NCBI GenBank assembly: GCA_026710945.1
Contig: JAPOQA010000028.1
Location: 62,001-126,000 of the forward strand
DNA from: Chloroflexota bacterium
GTDB lineage: Bacteria; Chloroflexota; UBA11872; VXOZ01
Reading direction: 5' to 3'
Length of the DNA: 64,000 nt
Each line of letters opens with the position of its first letter. Within the stretch, counting starts at the first letter, position 1. The notes under the pieces were generated by a model, which saw only the letters and a program-made list of their open reading frames with translations, had not been told where the DNA came from and did not search any database. The position numbers and the translations under genes were made by a program. This document shows positions 54,271 to 63,582 of this stretch, piece after piece.

Positions 54271-55317
54271 CTAAGCACCACTTGAAGCGGAGGCTGTCGC
54301 CGCCGCGAAGGTGTACTCTACAAACTCGTTCTGGCAGGGATACCCCCGTGCGATGAGCATACGGCGCTCGGCGGGGATCATCACGTAGCCGATGACGCTA
54401 TGCATGACCGGCCCATGCTGGCACATGGACGTCGGATCGGCGTGCGCGCGTGCGATCGCAATCACCTGATCCAGGGTGTGCGGCTGCTCGGCGGTGAGTT
54501 TCTCCAAGAGGTCGTAGCGGCCGCGGCTGTTGGCCATGAAAGACTCATTGTCCGTGCGGAGCATGGGTATTACGTTGTCGACCAAGCAGTGGTTGGAGGC
54601 CCAGATGGCGTGGTCGTCGAGGCGGCGCACGCCCATGGCCGTGGGAGTACGTTCTACCACCGCGCCGTTGCCCCCGGGATCGGTGAAGACCATGTTGTGG
54701 CCGTGGCACATGATAGGCGTGCGTTCGACCAAAGCAAGAGCGCCGTCCACGTCATCGGGATACTGCAGAAAGTAACGCAAAACGACGTTTGCGGGCAGCC
54801 CGCGGTCCCAGTCACTATCGGTATTCTGCAGACTACCGCCGCCGTACGTAAGTCCTGACTCATTGATGCCGGCGTTCATCCACACGGTGCCGGCCCAGGT
54901 AACGCCAATGAAGTCATTGCCGGATTCAGGATGGCCTTCCAAGTAGACGTGAAACTTCAGGGCTTCAAGGCTCACGTCATTGGACTTATAGTGTACGACG
55001 CCGTGTTCGGGCGTAACCAGCACAAAGTTTGTGCACGCTTGCTGCATGCGGCTTAATTCCTGGCATGAGTTGTAAGCAAGTAAGTCTGTAAAGGATACGT
55101 TCGCGCCGTCGGCAATGCCGTGAAGTTCCTCAAGCGCTTCCGGGAAAACCTTCTCCATGTTGCGCTCAACCTGCGCGAGCACCCGTGTTGAGTGATCGGC
55201 GTCAAACCTCCCCTCAGGGACCACCATCTCAATGGCGGCCGCCACCAGATCCGCAAAGGACTCGCCGTGCTGGCGACCCATCTCGTACGGTGTACCGCTC
55301 AGAACTACCTTACGCAT
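54271..55317 (-). CDS. C45 family peptidase / acyltransferase (Ntn hydrolase)
   Basis: 348 residues. The family start MGRQHGESFADLV is followed by YNSCQELSRMQQACTNFVLV, where C95 becomes the N-terminal nucleophile after autocleavage. Further blocks are GTVWMNAGINESGLTYGGGS and HNMVFTDPGGNGAVVERTPT. This group includes isopenicillin N acyltransferase and related amide hydrolases. The AAT-like ANHCLVD segment (as SNHCLVD) is present. It is a single gene with no visible biosynthetic context. Confidence 0.85.
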   Translation of the reverse strand: MRKVVLSGTPYEMGRQHGESFADLVAAAIEMVVPEGRFDADHSTRVLAQVERNMEKVFPEALEELHGIADGANVSFTDLLAYNSCQELSRMQQACTNFVLVTPEHGVVHYKSNDVSLEALKFHVYLEGHPESGNDFIGVTWAGTVWMNAGINESGLTYGGGSLQNTDSDWDRGLPANVVLRYFLQYPDDVDGALALVERTPIMCHGHNMVFTDPGGNGAVVERTPTAMGVRRLDDHAIWASNHCLVDNVIPMLRTDNESFMANSRGRYDLLEKLTAEQPHTLDQVIAIARAHADPTSMCQHGPVMHSVIGYVMIPAERRMLIARGYPCQNEFVEYTFAAATASASSGA

Positions 55318-55817
55318 TGCTTTGCCCTCCTCGGCTGCAAAGTGCCCGTGCCTTGTCTACGTTAACGTTCGCCGCTTCCACCAAGAGGCGGGGGACAAGC
55401 CCCCGCGCTACGCATTCAATCCCGTTGCTTGCGCAAGTTCATCCCATGTCCAACATGGTACTGGTGTGCACTCGGAGTAACTTGAAATAGCCTGTGCTGG
55501 ACATGATCCAGTATCAACTACTCTTTCACCAAGCATCGTATGTGTCAATAGTCTCTTTCTTCTCCAGTAGACTTTTGCATGGTATCTGCCGGAGGCGCAA
55601 GGACTACCCCTTCTCACCAAGAACCCATTGCGTGACAGCTTCCAACAGCAAGATTCGGGCCGGTCTAGCACCAATTTCCCCTCACCCCGGCCCTCTCCCC
55701 AGGGAGAAGGAGTAATCCGCGCCTGCCGCCTAGGTTGGGCGAGGATCTCCCCAGGGAGAGGGAGCATTCCCGCCAGCAGGCTCGGATTGTGCCTAGGTCA
55801 CCCAAGGAGGCTTGCGG
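55318..55817. other. 500 bp intergenic with family E and family G repeats
   Basis: A family E palindrome in inverted orientation is at 55385-55412. CCCTCTCCCCAGGGAGAAGG (55691-55710) and CTCCCCAGGGAGAGGGAG (55748-55765) form family G repeats downstream of the methyltransferase gene. No gene. Confidence 0.6.
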
Positions 55818-57059
55818 CTACGCGGCGGCAAGATACGGTGCCAGCACGTCGCCGAGCAGCTCTTCCAGATAGGGCGTCACATTCCAGAACTGCTTCAATT
55901 GCATATATTCTTGAATGGCGGCGCTATCGCCAGGCGCCTGCGTCTTCACAGCGCGGATCAGCAGGTTTCTCGACGTGTGCTCCGGAGAAACGAATTCCAC
56001 AACGTCCGTGCGGTAGCCCATTATCCGCAGCACAAGCGCGCGGAAAGCATCGGTAAGAATGTCCGCGGTGCGTTGTTTGAGGATGCCGTGCCGCAAGACA
56101 GGTTGAAAGAGCGGATGCTGGACCCGGTCGTGCAGTTCGTGCTGGCAGCAAGGCGCCGCCAAAATCACGCTGCCCTGCCAGCGAATGCCTTGCGCAATGG
56201 CCTCGTCAGTGGCGGTGTCGCAGGCATGGAGACTCAGAATGACGTCCGGCGGCGTTGCCGGTTCAAAGTCCGCAATCGCGGCTTCGTGAAAAGACAGTCC
56301 GTCCCACTGCAGCGACTCCTGAAGCCGTCGACACTTGCCAATGATTTCCGCATCAGAATCTACTCCAACAACCTGCGCAGGGCGTTCTTGGATGTGGGCA
56401 GAGTAGTGGTACGCGGCAAAAGTGAGGTAGGCGCTGCCGCAACCACAGTCGATGATGGTGAGGGGCCGTCCGGACTCGTCCGCCGCCGGCAGAACATGAC
56501 TGAAGAGTTCCAGGAATGCATTGACTTGCCGAAACTTGCCGCGCATCGCGGGACGAACGTTGCCCGCGCGGTCGGTTACGCCGGTTGTCCATAAGAACGT
56601 ATCCGGCTTCCCTACAGGCAACGGATGCTGCTTTGTGCGGTTATGGGCCAGATCGGGCTGGGTCTGTTGGCGTGATGGCTTGCCTTGTGAGATAAGCGCC
56701 TTGCCTTTCTTGGTGAGACGCACGTGGAGATCGCCGGTCGTGGCTTGCACGTGAAATTGACTGAAAGGCGCAGCGAGGACCTCAGTTAGCTCGGCATCGC
56801 TGGCGGCGCTGGCGCAGTTCTTGGTCAACGCCTTCCTGCCGTCGAAGTAGGTGAACTGCAAACAGCGTTCGCCTTTGACGGCGACCGGACGCACCGTTAC
56901 CTTTTGCCACGGCGGCACGCCGCCGCGCGCCTTGCCGCTTGCGGTCAATTGCAGGAAGGTGTCTTCCCGGTTCACCGCACCGCGGATTTTGGCGCGGAAG
57001 TCTTCCGTTTGAGGTTCAGCAGACACTGTGGATGAGTTTGAACTGTGTGTTCGCTCCAT
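55818..57059 (-). CDS. class I SAM-dependent methyltransferase (METTL25/GSTCD-like)
   Basis: 413 residues from the ATG at 57059, two bases past the pyrE stop. The N-terminal 150 residues are a separate, basic domain of unknown role. The methyltransferase fold begins with KFRQVNAFLELFSHVLP, then IIDCGCGSAYLTFAAY (SAM-binding motif I), VVGVDSDAEIIGKCRRL and the characteristic LSLHACDTATDEAIAQG with VILAAPCCQHELH, which matches the eukaryotic METTL25/GSTCD and related bacterial proteins that act on RNA or protein. It is translationally coupled to pyrE. Confidence 0.85.
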   Translation of the reverse strand: MERTHSSNSSTVSAEPQTEDFRAKIRGAVNREDTFLQLTASGKARGGVPPWQKVTVRPVAVKGERCLQFTYFDGRKALTKNCASAASDAELTEVLAAPFSQFHVQATTGDLHVRLTKKGKALISQGKPSRQQTQPDLAHNRTKQHPLPVGKPDTFLWTTGVTDRAGNVRPAMRGKFRQVNAFLELFSHVLPAADESGRPLTIIDCGCGSAYLTFAAYHYSAHIQERPAQVVGVDSDAEIIGKCRRLQESLQWDGLSFHEAAIADFEPATPPDVILSLHACDTATDEAIAQGIRWQGSVILAAPCCQHELHDRVQHPLFQPVLRHGILKQRTADILTDAFRALVLRIMGYRTDVVEFVSPEHTSRNLLIRAVKTQAPGDSAAIQEYMQLKQFWNVTPYLEELLGDVLAPYLAAA

Positions 57060-57061
57060 CA

Positions 57062-57745
57062 CTAAAGAGCAGAATCCTCGAGCGCTTCCGGTGTGCGGTG
57101 CGTGCGGATGTACTCAAGGCTGCGGCGGTACTGGTCTTCCGTGATGAGCTGCTTGGACATGTAGAGGTTGAGCATGACTTCAAGGCGCAGGATGGGGTAG
57201 AGATTGTAGCCGTGTCGCTTGAGCCGCGCTTCGCCGCCTTGATCGCGGTCGACGAGGACGATGGCATCGCGCACGACAAGCCCGGCTTCTTCCAAGACCG
57301 CGGCGGTCTCCAGAATACTGCCGCCGGACGTAATCAGGTCGTCAATGATGAGTACGGTCTCGCCAGCGTCATAGCGCCCTTCAATCCGGTGCTGCCCGCT
57401 CTCGCTGCGCGCGTAGATCATGGGAATATTCGTGGCCAGAGAGAAGGCGGTAGCCAAGTGCAGTCCGCCGAAAGGGACACCCGCCACGAGGGTGAAGGGA
57501 TGGATCTTGGGATGCCGCATGGCTTGGCCGGAGCTTGTCTCCTGGGCAATGAGCTGCGCTGCGGCGCGCAGCGAATGCGGATTGCTCACCAAGACCCGGG
57601 GGTCGATATAGATTGGTGAATGCACCGTTGTGCGGCCAAGGGTATAGTCACCAAAGCGCACGCCGCCTAGATTGAAGATTTCCTCAGCGAGCCACAAGTT
57701 CGATACGGGCTGCTCCACGTCTATCCCTTTCCCCAACAGAGTCAT
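57062..57745 (-). CDS. pyrE: orotate phosphoribosyltransferase
   Basis: 227 residues. Transfers ribose phosphate from PRPP to orotate, step five of UMP synthesis. The PRPP-binding motif VLIIDDLITSGGS lies at 131-143, the PRPP loop and flexible loop precede it (FTLVAGVPFGGLHLATAFSLATNIPMIYAR), and the N-terminal region contains FGDYTLGRTTVHSPIYIDPR, like the OPRT domain of fused UMP synthases. A methyltransferase gene is directly downstream. No other pyr genes are in the window. Confidence 0.92.
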   Translation of the reverse strand: MTLLGKGIDVEQPVSNLWLAEEIFNLGGVRFGDYTLGRTTVHSPIYIDPRVLVSNPHSLRAAAQLIAQETSSGQAMRHPKIHPFTLVAGVPFGGLHLATAFSLATNIPMIYARSESGQHRIEGRYDAGETVLIIDDLITSGGSILETAAVLEEAGLVVRDAIVLVDRDQGGEARLKRHGYNLYPILRLEVMLNLYMSKQLITEDQYRRSLEYIRTHRTPEALEDSAL

Positions 57746-58143
57746 ATCCAGTCGGACATACCATTATCCGTCACGAGCAACGCGAATGTCAATTGGGTCG
57801 CTTGGCGTTGGCGAGCACTTGCGCATCCGGCCGGGAATGCCCGAGTTTCGCAATTGCTCTTGCCGCTGCGGCTCTGGCGTGACCGTGCTCCACCGACGAG
57901 AGCGCCGAAACTATACAATTGTCATGCGGGAGAGCGTGTGCGTGACCCGTTCGCCCTACTCGTATCATTGACAGGTTGTTGTGCAAAAAGTGATGCTTCT
58001 GAGCTCGCGACCGGCCGAACTGAGCGCAAGACCCACACCCCGCATTGCCGTGAACCCGTGCCCAAATCTCTTGCTGGGTGCAAGGCGATATGGTAGCATG
58101 AACTCACTCATTGCCATGGCCCTCCCCGAGTGTAAGGATTCGT
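57746..58143. other. intergenic between divergent pyrE and a membrane protein gene
   Basis: 398 bp. TTGACA at 57968-57973 with a weak TGATGC 17 bp downstream could be a promoter for the gene at 58144. No repeats or hairpins noticed. Confidence 0.35.
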
Positions 58144-58737
58144 ATGGCGTCCCCGCCAAAGCAGCCTCAGTCGCGGCGCGTGGGCCTTCGCAAGCAGTAC
58201 TCCCCAGCATCTGCTGCGTTGAAAACGCCTCGTCTCGAGTCTATTCTTACTACCAATAAGAGTCCCGGCGCGAAGATCACAAACTGGTCGACTCCCGCGG
58301 CACCGGCCCGGCGTCCTCGGCAACGGCGCATACCCGCTTCGGTACGGTCGTTCTCGCTGCGCCGGCTCATGCCCGCTTGGCTGGTGTCGTCGTTAGTTAT
58401 CATAGCCCTTATTGCTGCAAGCTGGCTTACACTGCTCTGGGTGATGGTTACCCAAGATCCGGCTCAAAGCAGTAGCCGCTTGATCTTCGTTATCAGTGTC
58501 TTCGTCACCACCTTCGTCACAAGCTTGCCTGTCATGCACCGCGTATTTTCGCGCTTTGCGCCGTCGCGGTTACAGCAGGGCAATCCGGTACTGGTTGCCG
58601 GTCACTCGTTTCTGCTGGCGAGCATCATTGTGGCCAACTTGAGCCTCATGCTCGTGGGAAGCTGGAACGTGACGATGTTCATCCTCATTGCCGTGCTTGC
58701 GGCTGTCGTCGAGTCGCTCTTCTTGGCACGCAAGTAA
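58144..58737 (+). CDS. uncharacterised membrane protein with basic N-terminal region
   Basis: 197 residues from the ATG at 58144, five bases after AAGGA; an ATG at 58111 has no such site. Residues 1-80 are Pro/Arg/Ser-rich and basic (PKQPQSRRVGLRKQ, PARRPRQRRIPASV), probably cytoplasmic and disordered. Four membrane helices follow: LVSSLVIIALIAASWLTLLW, LIFVISVFVTTFVTSLPVM, LVAGHSFLLASIIVANLSLML and VTMFILIAVLAAVVESLFLA. Family not recognised. A methyltransferase gene begins 30 bp downstream, possibly in the same transcript. Confidence 0.7.
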   Translation: MASPPKQPQSRRVGLRKQYSPASAALKTPRLESILTTNKSPGAKITNWSTPAAPARRPRQRRIPASVRSFSLRRLMPAWLVSSLVIIALIAASWLTLLWVMVTQDPAQSSSRLIFVISVFVTTFVTSLPVMHRVFSRFAPSRLQQGNPVLVAGHSFLLASIIVANLSLMLVGSWNVTMFILIAVLAAVVESLFLARK

Positions 58738-58767
58738 ATTCACGAGAAGACCTCGTAAGCGGGTATT

Positions 58768-59547
58768 ATGCTTGAATCAGATGACCTCGCCCGGCTCTAC
58801 GATCTGGAATACGACGACTGGAATGAGGACAGCGCATTCTGGCAGAGCTTCGCCGCACGTACCGGGGGCCCGATCGTCGAGCTTGGCTGCGGGTCGGCCC
58901 GCGCTCTCGCGCCGTTAGCGCAGCAAGGCTATGCGGTGATCGGCCTAGACTCCTCGCAGGCTATGCTGGCACGAGCGGGGGAACGATTTCAGGCACTTGG
59001 GATTCCCGGAGACCAATACCAGCTTGTGCATCAACCAATGGAGTCTGCGGCCATTGCCCCGCGAGCGCGCCTGGTTTTCTCCGCGCTCAACGCGTTTGCC
59101 CACCTTGCAACGCCACTGCGACAGACCCAAGCGCTCGCCGCCGCCCACCGCTTGCTTCACCCGGAAGGTTTGCTGATTGTCGATCTCTTCAATCCGCTTA
59201 CGCAGGAGTACGACGAACGCGATCGCATGGTCACCCTGCGCAACGTCTTGGCAGACCCGCAAACCGGCGCGCCAATCCAGCAGTTTGAAGTATGGGAGGT
59301 GGACCGCGAGACGCAGGTGGTGCAAACGACCTATCTCTATGACTGCTTGCACACCGACGGCAGCATTCGCCGGGTGACAACTACCTTTCCCATGCGCTAC
59401 TCCTACCGCTATGAGATCGAGGCACGGCTGGCCCAGTGCAACTTTGCCATCGAGAATGTCTTCGGCACCTATGAGGCCGATCCCTTTACGGGCAGCGAGG
59501 AGAAGATGATTTTCGTGGCGCGGCCGCAACGTGAGGGAATGCTGTAA
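58768..59547 (+). CDS. class I SAM-dependent methyltransferase
   Basis: 259 residues. LARLYDLEYDDWNEDSAFWQSFA leads into the SAM-binding motif IVELGCGSARALAPLAQQGYAVIGLDSS, with motif post-I ending in the acidic LDSS and motif IV at LVFSALNAFAHL, the Asn-containing variant typical of small-molecule methyltransferases. The C-terminal strands (EVWEVDRETQVVQTTYLYDCL) complete the fold. Substrate unknown. lipA starts 138 bp downstream on the same strand. Confidence 0.85.
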   Translation: MLESDDLARLYDLEYDDWNEDSAFWQSFAARTGGPIVELGCGSARALAPLAQQGYAVIGLDSSQAMLARAGERFQALGIPGDQYQLVHQPMESAAIAPRARLVFSALNAFAHLATPLRQTQALAAAHRLLHPEGLLIVDLFNPLTQEYDERDRMVTLRNVLADPQTGAPIQQFEVWEVDRETQVVQTTYLYDCLHTDGSIRRVTTTFPMRYSYRYEIEARLAQCNFAIENVFGTYEADPFTGSEEKMIFVARPQREGML

Positions 59548-59685
59548 GTTCATGGCACTCCGGTTGCACCACAGAACATGCCGGAGCAGTGCATTGGCGT
59601 CGGTGGGAATACGTACTGCGAACGTGCTATTCTGAGGGTGAGTTTCCGTAGAAGCGCATCACGACACGTGTAGAGTTTTCGCCAC

Positions 59686-60564
59686 ATGGCTACGACACTG
59701 GAACGAAAACCGGAATGGATTCGCGTCCGCTGGAAAGAGGGCGAGCAGTACCGCGAACTCAAGCAGATCATGCGGGGCATGGACCTGCATACGGTCTGCG
59801 AAGAGGCGCGGTGCCCAAATATCAGCGAGTGCTGGAACTCCCGCACGGCCACGTTCATGATCCTGGGCGATACGTGCACGCGCGCGTGTAGCTTCTGCGC
59901 GGTAAAGAGCGGGCGTCCCGCCGGTCTCGACAAGATCGAGCCCATCCGCGTGGCCTGGGCCGTGAAGCAGATGGGCCTGCGCCACGCTGTGATTACGTCC
60001 GTGGCCCGCGACGACCTGGCAGACGGCGGCGCGCAGATCTTTGCCGAGACCATCCGCAAGGTGCGCGAACTCAACGAGGACTGCTCCATCGAGGTGCTCA
60101 TCCCCGATCTGGGCGGCAGGCACGATTCGTTGCAGGAAGTAATAGCCGCCAAGCCGGAAATCCTGAACCACAATGTGGAAACCGTGCCCCGCCTGCAACG
60201 CCGCGTGCGCCCCAAGGCCCGCTACGAGCGCAGCCACTGGGTGCTCCGCACTTCTAAGCAACTCGACCCCGAGATCCTCACGAAGTCCGGCATGATGCTC
60301 GGCCTGGGCGAGACCTGGGACGAAATCCTCCAAACGCTCACCGACATGGCCGAGACCGGCGTGGACATCTTCACCATCGGCCAATATCTGCGCCCCTCCA
60401 AAAAGCACCAGAAGCTGGAACGCTACTACCGCCCCGAAGAATTTGTCGAACTCAAAGAGATTGGCGAGTCCCTCGGCATCCGCCACGTCGAATCCGGCCC
60501 TCTCGTCCGCTCCTCCTACCACGCCCGCGACCAAGTGGAAACGCTGCACGACAAGGCAGAGTAG
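59686..60564 (+). CDS. lipA: lipoyl synthase
   Basis: 292 residues. Radical SAM enzyme that inserts two sulfur atoms into octanoyl groups on lipoyl domains. The LipA-specific auxiliary cluster motif C-x4-C-x5-C is at C38, C43, C49 in [14 protein letters not shown], and the radical SAM motif C-x3-C-x2-C at C64, C68, C71 in CTRACSFC. Family blocks [40 protein letters not shown] and [10 protein letters not shown] are intact. The conserved RSSYHA near the C-terminus ([11 protein letters not shown]) supplies the Ser cluster ligand. lipB lies 2 kb downstream with other genes between. Confidence 0.96.
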   Translation: MATTLERKPEWIRVRWKEGEQYRELKQIMRGMDLHTVCEEARCPNISECWNSRTATFMILGDTCTRACSFCAVKSGRPAGLDKIEPIRVAWAVKQMGLRHAVITSVARDDLADGGAQIFAETIRKVRELNEDCSIEVLIPDLGGRHDSLQEVIAAKPEILNHNVETVPRLQRRVRPKARYERSHWVLRTSKQLDPEILTKSGMMLGLGETWDEILQTLTDMAETGVDIFTIGQYLRPSKKHQKLERYYRPEEFVELKEIGESLGIRHVESGPLVRSSYHARDQVETLHDKAE

Positions 60565-60886
60565 GCCACCCTTCAACGAAAACTTTCCTACCTGTCATTC
60601 CGAGCGCAGCTACGTGTCATTCCTGTAAGTGTTGACGGATTGCGCTCCGCTTCCCTCTTCGTAGCGCGGGGGCTTGTCCCCCGCTCTTGTCGGTAGCGCA
60701 TGGCCTGTCCATCGCTCTTCTTGGTAGCGCGGGGGCTTGCCCCCCGCTCTTGCATGCAAGGTGATACTCTCATTTGCAGGAGTCCCGCTTCGTTTGACGT
60801 GTGGGACAGATTGCGCGCGGATGCGATGGCATGAACTGTGCCGGGTTTGAGTTCAAGAGCGGCCGCGGTCTCCAAGGACGATGCCA
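60565..60886. repeat. gap with truncated core palindrome, B-type end and two family E repeats
   Basis: CCTGTCATTCCGAGCGCAGC at 60592 and TGTCATTCCTGTAAGTGTTG at 60618 combine a core arm with a B-type end (TGTAAGTGTTGACGG), without a matching right end. Two family E palindromes in the same orientation follow at 60661-60686 and 60724-60749. No gene. Confidence 0.6.
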
Positions 60887-61660
60887 ATGAAGAGAAGCCA
60901 AGAGAGCAGCAGGACCCAGTGGTTCGAGGATGAGTCCCTGTGGATAGATACGTACGACTTCATGTTCCCGCCGTCGCGGATCGCCGCCGCTGAGGAGGAG
61001 GTCGAGCCGCTGCTGCGCCTCGTTGGCGGGGAACCGCAGGCGGTCCTCGACCTTTGCTGCGGGCCGGGTCGCTTTGCCGTGCCTCTGGCCCGGCGCGGTT
61101 TGCACGTAACCGGCGTGGATAGGACGGCGTTCTTCCTCGCGAAAGCGCAGGAACGGGCGGCTGCAGAAGACGTCCAAGTCGAGTGGGTCCACGACGACAT
61201 GCGCACGTTCGTGCGCCCGGGGGCTTTCGATCTGGCCCTCAGCATGTTCACGTCGTTCGGCTACTTTGACGACAAGACCGAGGATGCAACGGTGCTGCGG
61301 AACATCCACACGAGCCTGCGACCGGGCGGAGTACTGGTCATGGACGTGGTGGGCAAGGAACTGCTGGCGCGCGATTTCGAGCCGACACGTTCTCGAAAGC
61401 ACCAGGATGGCACCGTGGTAATTGATCGCCGCGAAGTTTACGACGACTGGACGCGAGTCCGCATGGAATGGACAATTATCAAAGGCGATGCCGTGCGCGT
61501 CTTCACCATCGACCATACGGTTTACTCCGGCCAAGAGCTCAAGGACCGCTTCATTGCCGCCGGCTTTCGCGACGTGCGGCTCTACGGCAGTATGGATGGC
61601 TCGGCCTATGATCGGGAGGCTGAGCGCCTGATTGCCGTCGGACGCAAGCCCGCTCCGTAA
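60887..61660 (+). CDS. class I SAM-dependent methyltransferase
   Basis: 257 residues from the ATG at 60887, eight bases after AAGGA; an ATG at 60881 is too close to that site. Motif I is VLDLCCGPGRFAVPLARRGLHVTGVDRT with the acidic D at the end of strand 2, motif IV FDLALSMFTSFGYFDD, and the post-II strand GGVLVMDVVGKELLA. The C-terminal part ends in a lid with YSGQELKDRFIAAGFRDVRLYG. Small-molecule methyltransferase of unknown substrate. It precedes the MNT/HEPN pair on the same strand by 231 bp. Confidence 0.87.
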   Translation: MKRSQESSRTQWFEDESLWIDTYDFMFPPSRIAAAEEEVEPLLRLVGGEPQAVLDLCCGPGRFAVPLARRGLHVTGVDRTAFFLAKAQERAAAEDVQVEWVHDDMRTFVRPGAFDLALSMFTSFGYFDDKTEDATVLRNIHTSLRPGGVLVMDVVGKELLARDFEPTRSRKHQDGTVVIDRREVYDDWTRVRMEWTIIKGDAVRVFTIDHTVYSGQELKDRFIAAGFRDVRLYGSMDGSAYDREAERLIAVGRKPAP

Positions 61661-61891
61661 ACTAAACGGCGCACCACAGGGCTCGAGCCAAAGCGCATGC
61701 AGTCATGCGTGATTGGAGTGTCTAATCCCAGCACTCATTGTCCCGCTCTGGCTTTTCCCGTGCCATAATGAATGAGAGCAGTGTCTTGCCATGCCAATTG
61801 GCACTACTCCGGCAGGCAGGGAACGCTCATTGCAGATGATTGCATCCTGTCGCGTATCGAGCGGTATCATTGATGGAATAGGATAAGCGGC

Positions 61892-62215
61892 TTGGCAAAG
61901 CAACTACAGCCCGCCCCGCAAATTCCGGTACCCCGGGAGCAAACCGCCGTAGTCTGTCAGCGGTACCACATCCGCACGCTGGCGCTCTTTGGCTCGGTGT
62001 TGTGCGAAGACTTTTCGCCCGAGAGCGATGTTGACGTGCTGGTGGAGTTCGAATCCGGTAAGACCCCGGGCTACTTCACGTTGGCCAGAATAGCGCGGGA
62101 ACTTTCGGCGTTGTTGGGTGGCCGGGAGGTGGATATTCGCACTCCAAACGGCCTCTCCCCGTATTTTCGCGATGAAGTTGTAGAATCGGCATTTCCAGTC
62201 TATGGATTCCGATGA
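61892..62215 (+). CDS. MNT-type nucleotidyltransferase antitoxin
   Basis: 107 residues from a TTG at 61892. The minimal nucleotidyltransferase motif GS-x10-D-x-D is complete: G34 S35, then D46 and D48 in GSVLCEDFSPESDVDVLVEF. MntA-type proteins silence HEPN toxins by AMPylating a Tyr near their active site. The gene overlaps the HEPN gene by 14 bases, the order MNT then HEPN. Together they form a HEPN/MNT toxin-antitoxin module placed immediately upstream of lipB. Confidence 0.85.
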   Translation: MAKQLQPAPQIPVPREQTAVVCQRYHIRTLALFGSVLCEDFSPESDVDVLVEFESGKTPGYFTLARIARELSALLGGREVDIRTPNGLSPYFRDEVVESAFPVYGFR

Positions 62216-62534
62216 TCGCGCGCGACTGACGCACATGCTGGAAGCAGCCCAGGAGGCACGATCGTTTGCGGAAGGCAAGACACGTGCAGACCTAGAGTTA
62301 AATCGTATGTTGGCGCATGCTTTGATGGCGTGTCTGCGAGTTGTAGGAGAAGCCGCACGGCAAGTTTCGCCGGAATCCCGACAGGAGTATCCAGATGTCC
62401 CTTGGCGAGATATAGTTGGCATGCGCAACCTACTCGTACACGAGTACTTCAAAATAGACGAAGACGTTGTTTGGCAGACGGTGACTGTTGACTTGCCCAA
62501 GCTGATTGACGCCTTGGAGCAAGAGGAGTTGTGA
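62202..62534 (+). CDS. HEPN domain toxin (DUF86 family)
   Basis: 110 residues. The DUF86 HEPN fold shows the RNase motif R-x4-H as R75 and H80 in MRNLLVHEYFKID, after VVGEAARQVSPESRQEYPDVPWRDIVG, a highly typical segment; the Tyr of EYF (82) is the usual AMPylation target. It cuts RNA when free of its MNT partner. The stop codon overlaps the lipB start (GTGA at 62531-62534), which ties the toxin to an essential gene. Confidence 0.87.
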   Translation: MDSDDRARLTHMLEAAQEARSFAEGKTRADLELNRMLAHALMACLRVVGEAARQVSPESRQEYPDVPWRDIVGMRNLLVHEYFKIDEDVVWQTVTVDLPKLIDALEQEEL

Positions 62535-63292
62535 GCACACGGCAGCGGTATGATTGCGCTTTGGTAGACCTGGGCTCCGTGCCGTATCACGAGGCCTGGG
62601 AATTGCAGCGTCGGTTGGTTGCGGCACGGCAGGCGGACGTGATCCCCGACGTTGTGCTGTTGCTGGAGCATCCCCACACCTACACCATCGGTCGCAGGGG
62701 AGATGACAGCGAGGTGCTCGCCACGCCGGAGCACCTTCATACGCTGGGTGCGACCGTGGTAGAGGTAGATCGCGGCGGTTTGGCGACGTATCACGGGCCG
62801 GGGCAACTGGTGGGGTATCCCATTCTCGATCTGCGGCCACGGGGCCGTGCAGTCCACAGCTATCTGCGCAACCTCGAAGAGGCGCTTATCAACACGCTGC
62901 GGGAAATCGGCATTCCGGCGCAGCGCGTCGCGCAGAAGACCGGCGTGTGGGTGGACGACCGCAAGATTGCCTCCATCGGCGTGCGCTTCAGCCGCTGGAT
63001 CAGCAGCCACGGCTTCGCCCTGAACGTCACCACCGACCTCAGCTATTTTTCCCACATTGTGCCGTGCGGCATGCCAACGGTCACGATGACGTCTGTTGCA
63101 CAGGAGTCGTCTGTTTCACAGGGGTCGACTGTTGCGCGGGAAACTGGGAAGGCGGACATGGCGCTCATTCGCGAGCGCATCGCGCATCATCTCGCGCAGG
63201 TCTTCGACTTGCAATACGTCAAAGAGTTCTCTCCCGCGTTGGCAGAGCACCTTGCCACGCTCGACGAGAGTCAAGTGATGGCGCTGAGGTAA
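62531..63292 (+). CDS. lipB: octanoyltransferase LipB with internal six-residue repeats
   Basis: 253 residues from a GTG at 62531 that overlaps the HEPN stop. Transfers octanoyl groups from ACP to lipoyl domains, the step before LipA. The family motif RGGLATYHGPGQLVGYP (81-97), the catalytic Lys in DRKIASIGVRFSRWISSHGFALNV (K145) and the catalytic Cys C179 in HIVPCGM are all present. Behind the Cys an insertion made of three 6-residue repeats (SVAQES, SVSQGS, TVARET; 188-205) is coded by three 18 bp tandem units. The rest ends normally. Confidence 0.94.
   Translation: MSTRQRYDCALVDLGSVPYHEAWELQRRLVAARQADVIPDVVLLLEHPHTYTIGRRGDDSEVLATPEHLHTLGATVVEVDRGGLATYHGPGQLVGYPILDLRPRGRAVHSYLRNLEEALINTLREIGIPAQRVAQKTGVWVDDRKIASIGVRFSRWISSHGFALNVTTDLSYFSHIVPCGMPTVTMTSVAQESSVSQGSTVARETGKADMALIRERIAHHLAQVFDLQYVKEFSPALAEHLATLDESQVMALR
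63092..63145 (+). repeat. three 18 bp tandem repeats inside lipB
   Basis: Units TCTGTTGCACAGGAGTCG, TCTGTTTCACAGGGGTCG and ACTGTTGCGCGGGAAACT keep the reading frame and code for residues 188-205. Confidence 0.85.
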
Positions 63293-63582
63293 TCGCCCCA
63301 GTCGCGAACGTGGACCCTTCGCCCATGGCACAATCGCACCCGCCACTTCCGCATAGCCCAGTTCCAGGGCGCAGTCATCAGGATTGTCGCGCATTGTATG
63401 CCGCCAGGCTTGGCACCTGACGATGACAGGGAAAGACGGTGCGGTACGCCGTCAAGGCTCGCCCGGACTATGGCCCGCTACACCGGCGGTCGGTGCACAT
63501 TGACATCTAGTGGCAGAATCCCTTGATACGAAACAAGGGCGAGTGGGGCACCGCGCACGACTGCGCTTACGCCGCAAGCGGC

